Notes under the pieces: model-generated | Database searches by the model: none | Told to the model about the DNA's origin: nothing | What the model saw: only the letters and a program-made list of their open reading frames with translations | Shown here: piece by piece, positions 16,230 through 24,267 of the stretch | How the letters are laid out: each line of letters opens with the position of its first letter | Position numbering within the stretch: the stretch's first letter is position 1 | Assembly (NCBI RefSeq): GCF_020034665.1 | Contig: NZ_JAIQDI010000001.1 | Coordinates: 2,108,001-2,172,000 of the forward strand | Origin: Niabella beijingensis | GTDB lineage: Bacteria; Bacteroidota; Bacteroidia; Chitinophagales; Chitinophagaceae | DNA length: 64,000 bases | Direction of reading: 5' to 3' | Position numbers and translations under genes: made by a program

Positions 16230-16598
16230 ATGAAAAAAAATTCTTTTTTTTCAACGGGAATCTTATTGGCATGTATTGCCGTTTCGCTCGCAAACTGCGG
16301 CGGCGACAAAGAAAATTCAATAGACAATCCTCCTCCCGCAGATCCCTGCGATGGTGTTAACGCAAAATTTGCAGCAAACGTGCTTCCCCTGATCCAGGCA
16401 AAATGCCAGGGCTGTCATAAAACCGGAGGCGGAGCTCCTTTTGCGCTGGAGACCTATGACCAGATAAAAGCAAAAGCCTCCAATATAAAAGATGCAGCTG
16501 TTACCAACAGCCGGATGCCCAAGGGCGGGCCGGCCCTCACCGCGGCAGAGAAGAAAACCCTGGGTTGCTGGATCGACGGCGGAGCCATAAATAACTAG
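16230..16598 (+). CDS. Small c-type cytochrome lipoprotein
   Basis: 122 residues. Lipoprotein signal with the lipobox SLANC, then one haem c site CQGCH and a candidate axial Met in NSRMPKGGP, with ALTAAEKKTLGCWIDGGA near the end as in many Bacteroidota cytochrome/planctomycete-type C domains. It should be anchored to the membrane facing the periplasm and carry electrons. First gene of a same-strand envelope cluster; the OB-fold gene follows after 4 bp. Confidence 0.88.
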   Translation: MKKNSFFSTGILLACIAVSLANCGGDKENSIDNPPPADPCDGVNAKFAANVLPLIQAKCQGCHKTGGGAPFALETYDQIKAKASNIKDAAVTNSRMPKGGPALTAAEKKTLGCWIDGGAINN

Positions 16599-16602
16599 CA
16601 TC

Positions 16603-17025
16603 ATGAAAAAAGGAAAACTGGTTTTGCTGCTCTTGCTCATCATCATTGTGCTGGGCGCCGGCTACGCTTATTATCAGTACAACAGAAAGCCCGCCGACAT
16701 AAAAACAGCGGAGGCCGAAATCCGGACAGGTGCCGGTGAGCTGATTGCCGCATTTAATAACGATGAAGCAACAGCCAATAAGAAGTATGTGGAGAAGATC
16801 ATTGCTGTTACGGGAAAGATCACGGACATACAGATCGACACAGCCGGGCAGGCAACCGTTTTTCTCGACAGCGGAGATCCGCTGGCATCGGTTACCTGCA
16901 GCTTTTATGATACGGAAGCCGCCGCAGTAAAAGATCTGTCCGCAGGCAGACAGGTGACCATCAAAGGAGTTTGCACCGGCAAGCTGATGGATGTGGTGCT
17001 TAATAAATGCAGTATTGTTCAATAA
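16603..17025 (+). CDS. Membrane-anchored OB-fold protein (tRNA_anti-like)
   Basis: 140 residues: one N-terminal membrane helix (LVLLLLLIIIVLGAGYAYY) and a periplasmic OB-fold-like domain with AVTGKITDIQID, VFLDSGDPLASVTCSF and QVTIKGVCTGKLMDVVLNKC. This matches the tRNA_anti-like family common in Bacteroidota; despite the name, periplasmic location rules out a tRNA role. Begins 4 bp after the cytochrome stop, so almost certainly cotranscribed. Confidence 0.8.
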   Translation: MKKGKLVLLLLLIIIVLGAGYAYYQYNRKPADIKTAEAEIRTGAGELIAAFNNDEATANKKYVEKIIAVTGKITDIQIDTAGQATVFLDSGDPLASVTCSFYDTEAAAVKDLSAGRQVTIKGVCTGKLMDVVLNKCSIVQ

Positions 17026-17035
17026 ATTTTTTACA

Positions 17036-17584
17036 ATGAAAAAAACAGCCCTCACTATTTGTATCCTTATTGTATCCGCAGCAGCGGTACCCGCACAAAG
17101 ATATTTTACAAAAACCGGTACCATCTCCTTTGAAGCCGGAACGGCACTGGAAGACATAGAGGCCAGCAATAAATCAGCCACCAGCGTTTTTGATGCAGCA
17201 ACCGGACAGCTGGAATTTGCCGTACTGGTAAAAGGTTTTGAATTTCGGCGGGCGCTGATGCAGGAGCATTTTAATGAGAATTATATGGAAAGCAGTAAAT
17301 ACCCCAAGGCCGCATTTAAAGGCAGGATGAACCTCCAGGGCATCTCCTTCCAGAAGCCCGGCAGCTATCCTGTTACTGTAAAAGGCACTCTGGAACTGCA
17401 CGGTGTAAAAAAAGAGATCACCACCACAGGAACCCTGAAGGTCTCCGGCAGTACCGTACAGGCCATTGCAAAATTTCCGGTAACCATCAGTGACTATAAC
17501 ATTTCCATTCCGGGGGTCGTCCGCGATAAAATCGCGAAGACAGCCCTGGTGGCTGTTAACTGTAACTACTCCGTTTTAAAATAA
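17036..17584 (+). CDS. YceI family periplasmic lipid-binding protein
   Basis: 182 residues with signal peptide (KKTALTICILIVSAAAVPAQ) and a lipocalin-like YceI barrel: ISFEAGTALEDIEASN, FAVLVKGFEFRRALMQEHF, KYPKAAFKG, VKGTLELHGVKKEI. Family members bind isoprenoids such as polyprenyl chains. An upstream in-frame ATG at 16991 lies inside the previous gene; ATG 17036, 11 bp after that gene, starts the signal peptide and was chosen. Confidence 0.92.
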   Translation: MKKTALTICILIVSAAAVPAQRYFTKTGTISFEAGTALEDIEASNKSATSVFDAATGQLEFAVLVKGFEFRRALMQEHFNENYMESSKYPKAAFKGRMNLQGISFQKPGSYPVTVKGTLELHGVKKEITTTGTLKVSGSTVQAIAKFPVTISDYNISIPGVVRDKIAKTALVAVNCNYSVLK

Positions 17585-17608
17585 CTGTTCACCTGAAAAC
17601 CAAACCAC

Positions 17609-18514
17609 ATGAAGTATCTGGCAGCAGCATTCCTGCTCTTTATAGCACCGTTGATCAGGGCCCAGGAAACCGACCTTATCGGTCTGGTCGATTCAGCAGG
17701 CTCCGGCACAAAAACAGCGATCACCGGCGCTTTTAAATCGAGCCGTGTTATCAATGGCCACTCCATCGAATTTATCGGAAAAAAAGTGCTGGACGTGCGC
17801 ATCCTGCACCGCTTCGGAAGGGTCAATGACGGTATCGGGGAACTATTCGGACTGGATCAGGCTTCCATGCGTATGGGCTTTGATTATGGCCTTGGCAAAA
17901 ACCTGACAATAGGGGTCGGGCGCAGCACCGCCGGCAAGGAGCTGGATGGGTTTATCAAATACCGGCCTGTTCAGCAGGCCACTGGTGGAAAAGGCGCTTC
18001 CCCCGTCTCCGTCGTGCTGGTAGCCGGCAGTGCCCTTACCACGGCAAAATTTGCAGAGGATGCCCGGTTCACCAGCACAAAGCACCGCCTGGCTTACTAC
18101 AGCGAAGTGATCGTCGGCCGGAAATTTACGGAAGCCTTCAGCCTGCAACTCTCCCCCACCTATGTACACCGCAACCTGGTGATTGAACCTACCGATGACA
18201 ACGACACTTACGCATTGGGCATCGGCGGCCGGCTGAAAATTTCGAAACGCGTAGCCTTTGTAGCCGATTACCAGTATGTGATCTCCGGACTGAACAAGGA
18301 CCTGTACAAAAATCCGCTGTCGGTCGGATTTGATATTGAAACCGGCGGGCATGTATTCCAGCTGCATTTTTCCAATGCCACCGGTATGAACGAGAAAGCC
18401 TTTATCACCAATACCACAGACAGCTGGGGCAGTGGGGAGATCCGGTTCGGGTTCAATCTTTCCCGGGTCTTTACCATCGGCAAGAAAAAGTCTAAACCAA
18501 TACCGGAATCCTGA
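17609..18514 (+). CDS. DUF5777 family beta-barrel protein
   Basis: 301 residues with signal peptide (KYLAAAFLLFIAPLIRAQ). The mature part shows ISILHRFG-like DVRILHRFGRVNDG, LFGLDQASMRMGFDYG and a series of short amphipathic strands ending FGFNLSRVFTIGKK, as in DUF5777 outer-membrane proteins. In other Bacteroidota this family is found next to YceI and c-type cytochrome genes, as here. Probable role in outer-membrane transport or electron-transfer context; not known. Confidence 0.85.
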   Translation: MKYLAAAFLLFIAPLIRAQETDLIGLVDSAGSGTKTAITGAFKSSRVINGHSIEFIGKKVLDVRILHRFGRVNDGIGELFGLDQASMRMGFDYGLGKNLTIGVGRSTAGKELDGFIKYRPVQQATGGKGASPVSVVLVAGSALTTAKFAEDARFTSTKHRLAYYSEVIVGRKFTEAFSLQLSPTYVHRNLVIEPTDDNDTYALGIGGRLKISKRVAFVADYQYVISGLNKDLYKNPLSVGFDIETGGHVFQLHFSNATGMNEKAFITNTTDSWGSGEIRFGFNLSRVFTIGKKKSKPIPES

Positions 18515-18554
18515 TACGGCTAAAACATATTCTTAAATCTTAAACCGAAAAATT

Positions 18555-19445
18555 ATGAACTATTTCCAACAGGCCATATTCCGGCGGACCGGGATCTTAC
18601 ATATAATTGCCTCCCTTCTAATGATAACCATTTGCAGTTGTTCCAGTGATGACAGCTATACCCCGCCCACACCCGAAACACAGGTAAAACTGGCTGCCAG
18701 CACCACCTATGGTGATTATCTCGTGGATAAGGATGGGAGAACGCTTTATTTCTTCGCCAACGATTCGGCGACCGTAAACACGTGTTTTTCTGCAGGTTGT
18801 AAAGCCTTATGGCCGGTATTTTTTGCGGGCATCAATGCGCAGACCATCGGAAACGGCCTGAACATCAATGATTTTGACACCATCGGCACTGGCGCTTCTA
18901 TGCAACTGGCTTACAAGGGCCGGCCGCTTTATTATTATGCCCCGCTTTCAAACGGCACCAATGTACCGGAGACGGCAGGACAGATCGGGGGAGAGGGTGT
19001 CGGGAATAACTGGTTCGTGGCAAAACCCGATTATACCATCACCCTTACCAACGCACAACTGGTGGGCCAGGATGGCAATAAATACGACTCTACCCTGGTG
19101 GTGATCACCGGTAACAGCAAGACCCGCTACCTGACCGATGCCCGGGGCATTACGTTGTATGCGTTTACCAATGACAAATTGAATACCAGCAACTGCGTCG
19201 AAGGCTGTGCTGCCATATGGCCGGTTTATGAAACGGAGAAGATCGTTGTTCCGTCCTATCTGGAAAAATCCAGTTTCTCGGTAATTACCTATCCTTCCGG
19301 CAAAAAACAACTGACCTATAACGGCTGGCCGCTTTATTATTATGCATCAGACAATATGACGATGGGGCTCAATAAAGGAGTGTCGGTCAACCATCCCAAA
19401 TGGCCGGTGGTGGTACGAAGCCGGGCTGCGGCGCCGGCACCGTGA
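18555..19445 (+). CDS. Lipoprotein with two Lipoprotein_15-type repeats
   Basis: 296 residues. Signal peptide with cysteine candidates in TICSCSSDDS. Two related halves: YGDYLVDKDGRTLYFFAND ... CKALWPVFF ... LAYKGRPLYYYAPLSNGT and TRYLTDARGITLYAFTND ... CAAIWPVYE ... LTYNGWPLYYYASDNMT. This is the COG4315/Lipoprotein_15 repeat (G-x-TLY-F and GxPLYYYA motifs). Function unknown; such proteins are often near cytochromes. It is the last gene of the cluster, followed by a terminator hairpin. Confidence 0.88.
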   Translation: MNYFQQAIFRRTGILHIIASLLMITICSCSSDDSYTPPTPETQVKLAASTTYGDYLVDKDGRTLYFFANDSATVNTCFSAGCKALWPVFFAGINAQTIGNGLNINDFDTIGTGASMQLAYKGRPLYYYAPLSNGTNVPETAGQIGGEGVGNNWFVAKPDYTITLTNAQLVGQDGNKYDSTLVVITGNSKTRYLTDARGITLYAFTNDKLNTSNCVEGCAAIWPVYETEKIVVPSYLEKSSFSVITYPSGKKQLTYNGWPLYYYASDNMTMGLNKGVSVNHPKWPVVVRSRAAAPAP

Positions 19446-19477
19446 TGAATTATGCAGAGGTTCGATAGGTTTATATG

Positions 19478-19511
19478 AAAGCCGTCTTCTAAAAAAATTG
19501 AAGGCGGCTTT
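19478..19511 (+). terminator. Terminator hairpin after the envelope cluster
   Basis: AAAGCCGTCTTC 19478-19489 pairs with GAAGGCGGCTTT 19500-19511 (12 bp with one G-U) around an A-rich loop, followed by T-rich sequence. Ends the 16230-19445 gene run. Confidence 0.7.
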
Positions 19512-19554
19512 ATTCATTGGTGGTCCCAAGATATTTAGTAACCTGAAGCGGTGA

Positions 19555-19743
19555 CAAACAAAAAAATACCCGGAAGAAGACCCTCTATTGATTGCTGAAA
19601 TCGATGAGGTCAACGTCCCCTTTTTTCATATCAATCATCTCATCCCCAATAAAAAGGCGGTAAACCGGCCCAAAGGCCAGATCGGCGTCATCGAACGGAA
19701 GCGGATCAAAAAAATCCGGGAGGAAGCGCCTGGCAACCGCTAA
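19555..19743 (+). pseudogene. Fragment of a nucleotidyltransferase-like gene (3' end only)
   Basis: In the 374-bp gap between the Lipoprotein_15 gene and atpB, one frame without a proper start encodes VPFFHINHLIPNKKAVNRPK followed by GQIGVIERKRIKKIREE and a stop at 19741. The pattern INxLIxNKKAxxRPKD..DV.ELE is the C-terminal signature of small nucleotidyltransferase/AbiEii-like toxin-type proteins. The N-terminal catalytic part is absent, so this is a remnant of a lost gene, perhaps a toxin-antitoxin module. Moderate confidence because only about 40 residues can be compared. Confidence 0.5.
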
Positions 19744-19792
19744 AAACTTTAAATACCCGCCTGTAAATGCCCTTTTTTATCCATTTCAGCCT

Positions 19793-19800
19793 TATCTTTG
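19793..19800 (+). promoter_or_regulatory. -7 element of the atp operon
   Basis: TATCTTTG matches TAnnTTTG and lies 19 nt before the atpB ATG at 19820. Confidence 0.55.
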
Positions 19801-19819
19801 CCGCAAATTTCAGAGCAGT

Positions 19820-20932
19820 ATGGGTTTTAAATGGTTCAAATCCTTTATGGTAGCGGCTTTAAGCCTTTTTTTGGTGTCTTCGGCACAGTCCGTTTTTGCA
19901 CAACATGAGGAGCATGCGGAGGGACCTGCCACAGAGGAAAAGTTTAACCCGGGGGAAGCCATCCTGCACCACATTGCCGATGCCCACGAATGGCATTTTT
20001 TCTCTCTGAAAAAAGCCGATGGAACTGAATTCCATGGCACGATCCCCCTGCCGGTACTCCTGTACTCGCCCCAGCGCGGTTTCAGTGCTTTTATGTCTTC
20101 TGCGTTCCACCACGGGGCGGAGGCACACAACGGATACAAGCAGGAACATGGAAAGATCATAGCTGTGGATGAAGCCGGCAACCCGGATGATACCGTGAAA
20201 GTATACGATTTCTCCATGACCAAGAACGTGGTTCAGATGCTGATTGCACTGATTGTTCTGGTATGGCTGCTGATCACTGTGGCCAAAAAATACAAAACCG
20301 GCCAGGGTGTTACTTCGGCTCCCAAAGGCATGCAGAACGCCATTGAACCCGTGATCACCTTTGTACGGGACGATGTGGCCAAACCCAATCTGGGACCCAA
20401 GTACCAGAAATTCCTGCCTTATTTACTGACCGTCTTCTTTTTTATCTTAATCAATAATATTTTCGGATTACTGCCGGGTGCTGCCAACGTAACAGGAAAC
20501 ATTGCGTTTACGGCCATGCTGGGGATCATTTCCTTTTTTGTGATCCTGTTTAATACGAACGGCCATTACTGGCAGCATATCTTCTGGTTCCCGGGGGTGC
20601 CCCTGCCGGTGAAGATCCTGATGATGCCGGTAGAGCTGCTGGGTGTATTCACCAAACCCTTTGCCCTCATCATCCGTTTGTTCGCCAACATGACCGCAGG
20701 ACACATCATCATTCTGAGCTTTGTAAGCCTGATCTTCATCTTTACCGAAATGTCAAAAACTGCCGGTATCGCTTTCACCCCGGTTTCCATTGCCTTTGCG
20801 GTATTCATCTATTTAATCGAAATTCTGGTAGCGTTCATCCAGGCATATATCTTCACCAACCTTACTGCAGTGTTCATCGGCGGTGCCATTGGTGATCATC
20901 ATTATGAGGAAGACATCGTTACCCATCATTAA
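19820..20932 (+). CDS. atpB: ATP synthase Fo subunit a
   Basis: 370 residues, long for subunit a (E. coli 271) because of an N-terminal signal-like segment (FMVAALSLFLVSSAQSVFA) and about 100 periplasmic residues, which is the Bacteroidota form. The essential Arg lies in ALIIRLFANMTAGHII, forming the proton half-channels with the c-ring; the last helices (IYLIEILVAFIQAYIFTNL) are canonical. First gene of atpBEFH. Confidence 0.96.
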   Translation: MGFKWFKSFMVAALSLFLVSSAQSVFAQHEEHAEGPATEEKFNPGEAILHHIADAHEWHFFSLKKADGTEFHGTIPLPVLLYSPQRGFSAFMSSAFHHGAEAHNGYKQEHGKIIAVDEAGNPDDTVKVYDFSMTKNVVQMLIALIVLVWLLITVAKKYKTGQGVTSAPKGMQNAIEPVITFVRDDVAKPNLGPKYQKFLPYLLTVFFFILINNIFGLLPGAANVTGNIAFTAMLGIISFFVILFNTNGHYWQHIFWFPGVPLPVKILMMPVELLGVFTKPFALIIRLFANMTAGHIIILSFVSLIFIFTEMSKTAGIAFTPVSIAFAVFIYLIEILVAFIQAYIFTNLTAVFIGGAIGDHHYEEDIVTHH

Positions 20933-20949
20933 TACGTTTTTTATTTTAA

Positions 20950-21222
<273 letters not shown>

Positions 21223-21247
21223 GATCAACGTTCACGAACAAAACCTT

Positions 21248-21280
21248 ACTGTACCCGGCGCAAAGGGCAATGGGTACAGT
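21248..21280 (+). promoter_or_regulatory. Hairpin between atpE and atpF
   Basis: ACTGTACCC 21248-21256 pairs perfectly with GGGTACAGT 21272-21280 (9 bp), in a 148-bp gap that is unusual inside an atp operon. T/A-rich sequence follows. It could act as a partial terminator or a 3'-end stabiliser that lets the c subunit be made in excess over b and delta. Inferred role. Confidence 0.5.
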
Positions 21281-21370
21281 TATTTTAAAAAATTATTCGC
21301 TTCTGGTTTGAAGTTTTTAGTTTGAGGTACGAACCTCCGGTAAGAAACCCAAAACAATAAACAGATCAAA

Positions 21371-21865
21371 ATGGAATTATTAACTCCCAACCTCGGTTAT
21401 TTTGTGTGGGCACTGGTTGCCTTCATCGTTGTATTTGTCATACTGAAAAAGTTTGCCTGGAAGCCCATCATCAAAATGTTGAATGAGCGGGAACAAAATA
21501 TTGCCGGAGCCATTGCTTCTGCAGAAAAAGTAAAGGCGGAAATGGCCCAGCTGCAAAGCGAGAATGAGGCATTGCTGGAAAAAGCACGCGAAGAACGGGC
21601 CCAGCTGCTGAAAGAGGCACGCGAAACAAAGGATAAGATCGTAAATGAAGCCAAGGAGCAGGCTAAAACAGAGGCCAGCAAGATCATTGCAGACGCACAG
21701 CAGGCCATCAATGCACAAAAAATGGCAGCGCTTACCGATGTAAAGAATGAAGTGGGTAAAATGGTGATCGAAGTAAGTGAAAAAGTGCTGAAGCATCAAC
21801 TTGCCGGACAGGATAAGCAGGAAGAATACATCAACAGCCTGGTGGATTCCATCAAATTGAACTAA
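21371..21865 (+). CDS. atpF: ATP synthase Fo subunit b
   Basis: 164 residues: an N-terminal membrane helix (FVWALVAFIVVFVILKKFAW) then a long charged coiled coil rich in Ala, Glu and Lys (about 45-150), which forms the peripheral stalk dimer. Length and order in the operon are normal. Confidence 0.95.
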   Translation: MELLTPNLGYFVWALVAFIVVFVILKKFAWKPIIKMLNEREQNIAGAIASAEKVKAEMAQLQSENEALLEKAREERAQLLKEARETKDKIVNEAKEQAKTEASKIIADAQQAINAQKMAALTDVKNEVGKMVIEVSEKVLKHQLAGQDKQEEYINSLVDSIKLN

Positions 21866-21919
21866 GCCGGTCCCGGAGCGCTTTTACTATTTTTATATTC
21901 TACATTTTACATTTAAGAT

Positions 21920-22483
21920 ATGCCAAATCCTCGTTTAGCCTCAAGATATGCAAAAGCCCTGTTAGACCTGGCAAAGGAAAAGGACCAGGTAGAGCAGGTA
22001 TTTGCTGATGTTCAGTGGTTACAGGCCCTGTGTGGGCAGAGCAGGGATTTTGTAAACCTGCTCCGCAGCCCGATCATCAAAGCCGACAAGAAAAAAAGCA
22101 TTGTCAATGCCATTGCCGGAACGCATATCGGAGAGATCACCAAAGGTTTTGCCAACCTCCTGATCTCAAAGAACCGGGAATCCATCCTTCCGGAGATCCT
22201 GCCGGCTTTTATTGAGCAATACAAGGTGTTGAACAATATTCATACAGTTAAACTGACCACCGCTGTTCCGGTTGGTGATGCGGTGAAGAACAATATCATC
22301 AACCAGGTAAAAGCAGCCTCCGGTCAGCAGAAGATCGAGCTGGAAGCAACCGTAAACCCCGATATTATCGGCGGGTTTGTACTGGAAATGGGAGACAAAA
22401 TGGTAGATGCCAGTGTCAGCTATGACCTGAAGGCCATTGCCAAGCAATTTAAGAATAACGACTTTATTTATAAAGTGCGGTAA
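21920..22483 (+). CDS. atpH: ATP synthase F1 subunit delta
   Basis: 187 residues. N-terminal helical bundle (ASRYAKALLDLAKEKDQVEQ) and the C-terminal OSCP-type signature PDIIGGFVLEMGDKMVDASV. Connects the b stalk to the F1 head. Unlike most Bacteroidota operons, atpA and atpG do not follow; a strong terminator stands 17 bp after the stop. Confidence 0.95.
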   Translation: MPNPRLASRYAKALLDLAKEKDQVEQVFADVQWLQALCGQSRDFVNLLRSPIIKADKKKSIVNAIAGTHIGEITKGFANLLISKNRESILPEILPAFIEQYKVLNNIHTVKLTTAVPVGDAVKNNIINQVKAASGQQKIELEATVNPDIIGGFVLEMGDKMVDASVSYDLKAIAKQFKNNDFIYKVR

Positions 22484-22500
22484 GATTATTTGTACGAAGA

Positions 22501-22529
22501 AAAAAGCCCGTTTAAGACGGGCTTTTTTT
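22501..22529. terminator. Bidirectional terminator between atpH and the HAD gene
   Basis: AAAAAAGCCCG / CGGGCTTTTTT stem (GCCCG core, 22506-22522) with TTTAAGA loop and T tracts on both strands. It serves the two converging genes. Confidence 0.9.
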
Positions 22530-22540
22530 ATGGACTTCAA

Positions 22541-23155
22541 TCAATTAAAATACTCCAGGTGTTCGATCCGCTCCTCCGGTAGCAATAAATGGGTTTGTAT
22601 ACCCAGCTCCTGCGCATTCGGCAGGTTGGTAAAGCTGTCATCGATGAACAGGGTCTCTTCCGCTGCGATGCCGGCATCCTTCAGCACAAAAGCATAGATC
22701 TCCGGGTCCGGTTTCCGCAGGTTGACATCATGCGAATAATACGCCTTTGTAAAAAAGGACTCCAGTGAGGGATACGCCGTTTCCTCTTTCAGCGTTTTTG
22801 AAAAGTGATCGTAGTGGATGCGGTTGGTATTGCTGAGCAGGAACAGATTGTAACTGCCCGACAGCGATGCCAGAAAATCCAGACTGGGTTTGCGGTAATC
22901 CAGCAGCATCGCATTCCAGGCCTCCGCCAGCTGCACATCCGGAACCGGCCGGCCCAGCAGGCCCCGGAGCCCTTCATAGAATACCGGCGCAGCGATCTGG
23001 CCTTTCTCCAGTTGCTGAAAGATCGGGTCTGCCGTATACTGGGAGAACTTATCTTCGAAGTCCTCAAATCCCAATGCGGCAAATGCTGCAAATGACCGTT
23101 TAAAATCAAGATTCAGCAATACCCCTCCAAAATCAAAAATTACGTTTTTAATCAT
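22541..23155 (-). CDS. HAD-superfamily hydrolase, subfamily IA (FMN/sugar phosphatase-like)
   Basis: 204 residues. Motif I VIFDFGGVLLNLD at the N terminus, where the second Asp expected in DxD is replaced by Gly (DFGGV), as in the YihX/epoxide-hydrolase-like branch; motif II LFLLSNTN; motif III Lys in KAYYSHDVNLRKPD; motif IV ETLFIDDSFTN. A small helical cap lies at about 15-80. Substrate unknown; YihX-type enzymes act on sugar phosphates such as glucose-1-phosphate. Confidence 0.9.
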   Translation of the reverse strand: MIKNVIFDFGGVLLNLDFKRSFAAFAALGFEDFEDKFSQYTADPIFQQLEKGQIAAPVFYEGLRGLLGRPVPDVQLAEAWNAMLLDYRKPSLDFLASLSGSYNLFLLSNTNRIHYDHFSKTLKEETAYPSLESFFTKAYYSHDVNLRKPDPEIYAFVLKDAGIAAEETLFIDDSFTNLPNAQELGIQTHLLLPEERIEHLEYFN

Positions 23156-23159
23156 GGCT

Positions 23160-23197
23160 CAAAGATAGGGTCGAAAAATGTTTCGCCCCTATCTTTG
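23160..23197. promoter_or_regulatory. Palindromic divergent promoter pair
   Basis: CAAAGATAGGG (23160-23170) and CCCTATCTTTG (23187-23197) form a perfect 11-bp inverted repeat, extended inward by CGAAA/TTTCG. Each arm contains a TATCTTTG element: the minus-strand copy lies 4 nt from the HAD start at 23155, the plus-strand copy 17 nt from the CDSGH gene start at 23215. So two -7 elements face outward within 38 bp. Confidence 0.6.
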
Positions 23198-23214
23198 CCG
23201 GCTAATAAATAACT

Positions 23215-23442
23215 ATGGCTACAACAAAAATTACAGTGAATAATAACGGTTCGCTGCGCATTGAGGGTGACTTTGAAATTGTGGACAGGGATGGTCAGCC
23301 CTATGACCTGGGTGGCCGCACCATTGTATCGCTCTGCCGCTGCGGCATGTCGGTGAACAAACCTTTCTGCGACGGCAGCCACAAAGGTCATTTTGAACAC
23401 GAGGCTACGGCCTTTGCCCTTCCCCCGAAGAAAACCGTTTAA
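23215..23442 (+). CDS. CDGSH-type iron-sulfur protein
   Basis: 75 residues with a single CDGSH motif: CRCGMSVNKPFCDGSHKGHF (C-x-C-x10-C-x3-H geometry), which holds a 2Fe-2S cluster with one His ligand. The N-terminal part (RIEGDFEIVDRDGQPYDLGG) is the usual beta segment. Probable redox or cluster-transfer role in the cytoplasm. Confidence 0.93.
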   Translation: MATTKITVNNNGSLRIEGDFEIVDRDGQPYDLGGRTIVSLCRCGMSVNKPFCDGSHKGHFEHEATAFALPPKKTV

Positions 23443-23455
23443 CCCGGCAACTGCT

Positions 23456-23463
23456 TAATTTTG
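23456..23463 (+). promoter_or_regulatory. -7 element of ksgA
   Basis: TAATTTTG matches TAnnTTTG and ends 5 nt before the ksgA ATG at 23469, again predicting a leaderless or nearly leaderless mRNA. Confidence 0.45.
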
Positions 23464-23468
23464 CTGTT

Positions 23469-24221
23469 ATGTACACGCTAAAGAAATCCCTGGGGCAGCA
23501 TTTTTTAAAAGATGATAACATCTGCAAAAAGATCGTGGCCGCAGTGGCCGCGGAAGCACCGGGGCAGCTGCTGGAAGTAGGGCCCGGTGGCGGGGCCATT
23601 ACCCGCTACCTGATCCAGTTGCCGGAGGTATCCTTTAAGGCAGTGGAACTGGATGCCGAAAAAGTACAATATCTTTTGACTGCCTATCCGGTACTGAAAG
23701 ATAAGATCATCCATGAAAGCATCCTGGATACAACTACTCCTTTTGAAGGACCGTTTCATATTGTGGGCAATTTTCCCTATAATATTTCCACGCAGATCCT
23801 TTTTAAAATACTCGACTGGAAAGAACAGGTTCCCGTTATTACCGGGATGTTTCAAAAAGAAGTGGCACAGCGGATCGCAGCAGCACCGGGTTCCAAGATC
23901 TACGGCGTCACCAGTGTATTGATGCAGGCTTTTTATGAAGTAGCTTATCTTTTCGATGTCAGCGAGCAGGCTTTTAATCCGCCACCGAAAGTAAAAAGCG
24001 GGGTGATCCGTCTCAGGAAAAGGCAAACGGAAGAACCGATGAAGTCGGACCGCTCCTTTACCATCCTGGTTAAAACGGCATTCAATCAAAGAAGAAAAAC
24101 CCTGCGCAATGCCGTGAAACCGTTGTTTGATGATGCAGTGCTGAAGGACGATATCTTTAACAAACGCGCGGAGCAACTATCCGTCCGTGATTTTGCGGAG
24201 CTCAGTTTTAAAATGAAATAA
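23469..24221 (+). CDS. ksgA: 16S rRNA (adenine1518/1519-N6)-dimethyltransferase
   Basis: Dimethylates two adjacent adenines in the 3' hairpin of 16S rRNA during small-subunit assembly. 250 residues with KKSLGQHFLKDDNI at the start, SAM-binding LLEVGPGGGAITRYL, catalytic GNFPYNIS (N-F/L-P-Y) and the C-terminal rRNA-binding part with FNQRRKTLRN. Normal length. Confidence 0.97.
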   Translation: MYTLKKSLGQHFLKDDNICKKIVAAVAAEAPGQLLEVGPGGGAITRYLIQLPEVSFKAVELDAEKVQYLLTAYPVLKDKIIHESILDTTTPFEGPFHIVGNFPYNISTQILFKILDWKEQVPVITGMFQKEVAQRIAAAPGSKIYGVTSVLMQAFYEVAYLFDVSEQAFNPPPKVKSGVIRLRKRQTEEPMKSDRSFTILVKTAFNQRRKTLRNAVKPLFDDAVLKDDIFNKRAEQLSVRDFAELSFKMK

Positions 24222-24267
24222 TCTCCCACGGTTTTTATTTACAGTTTATCTTACAAAAAATTAATTG

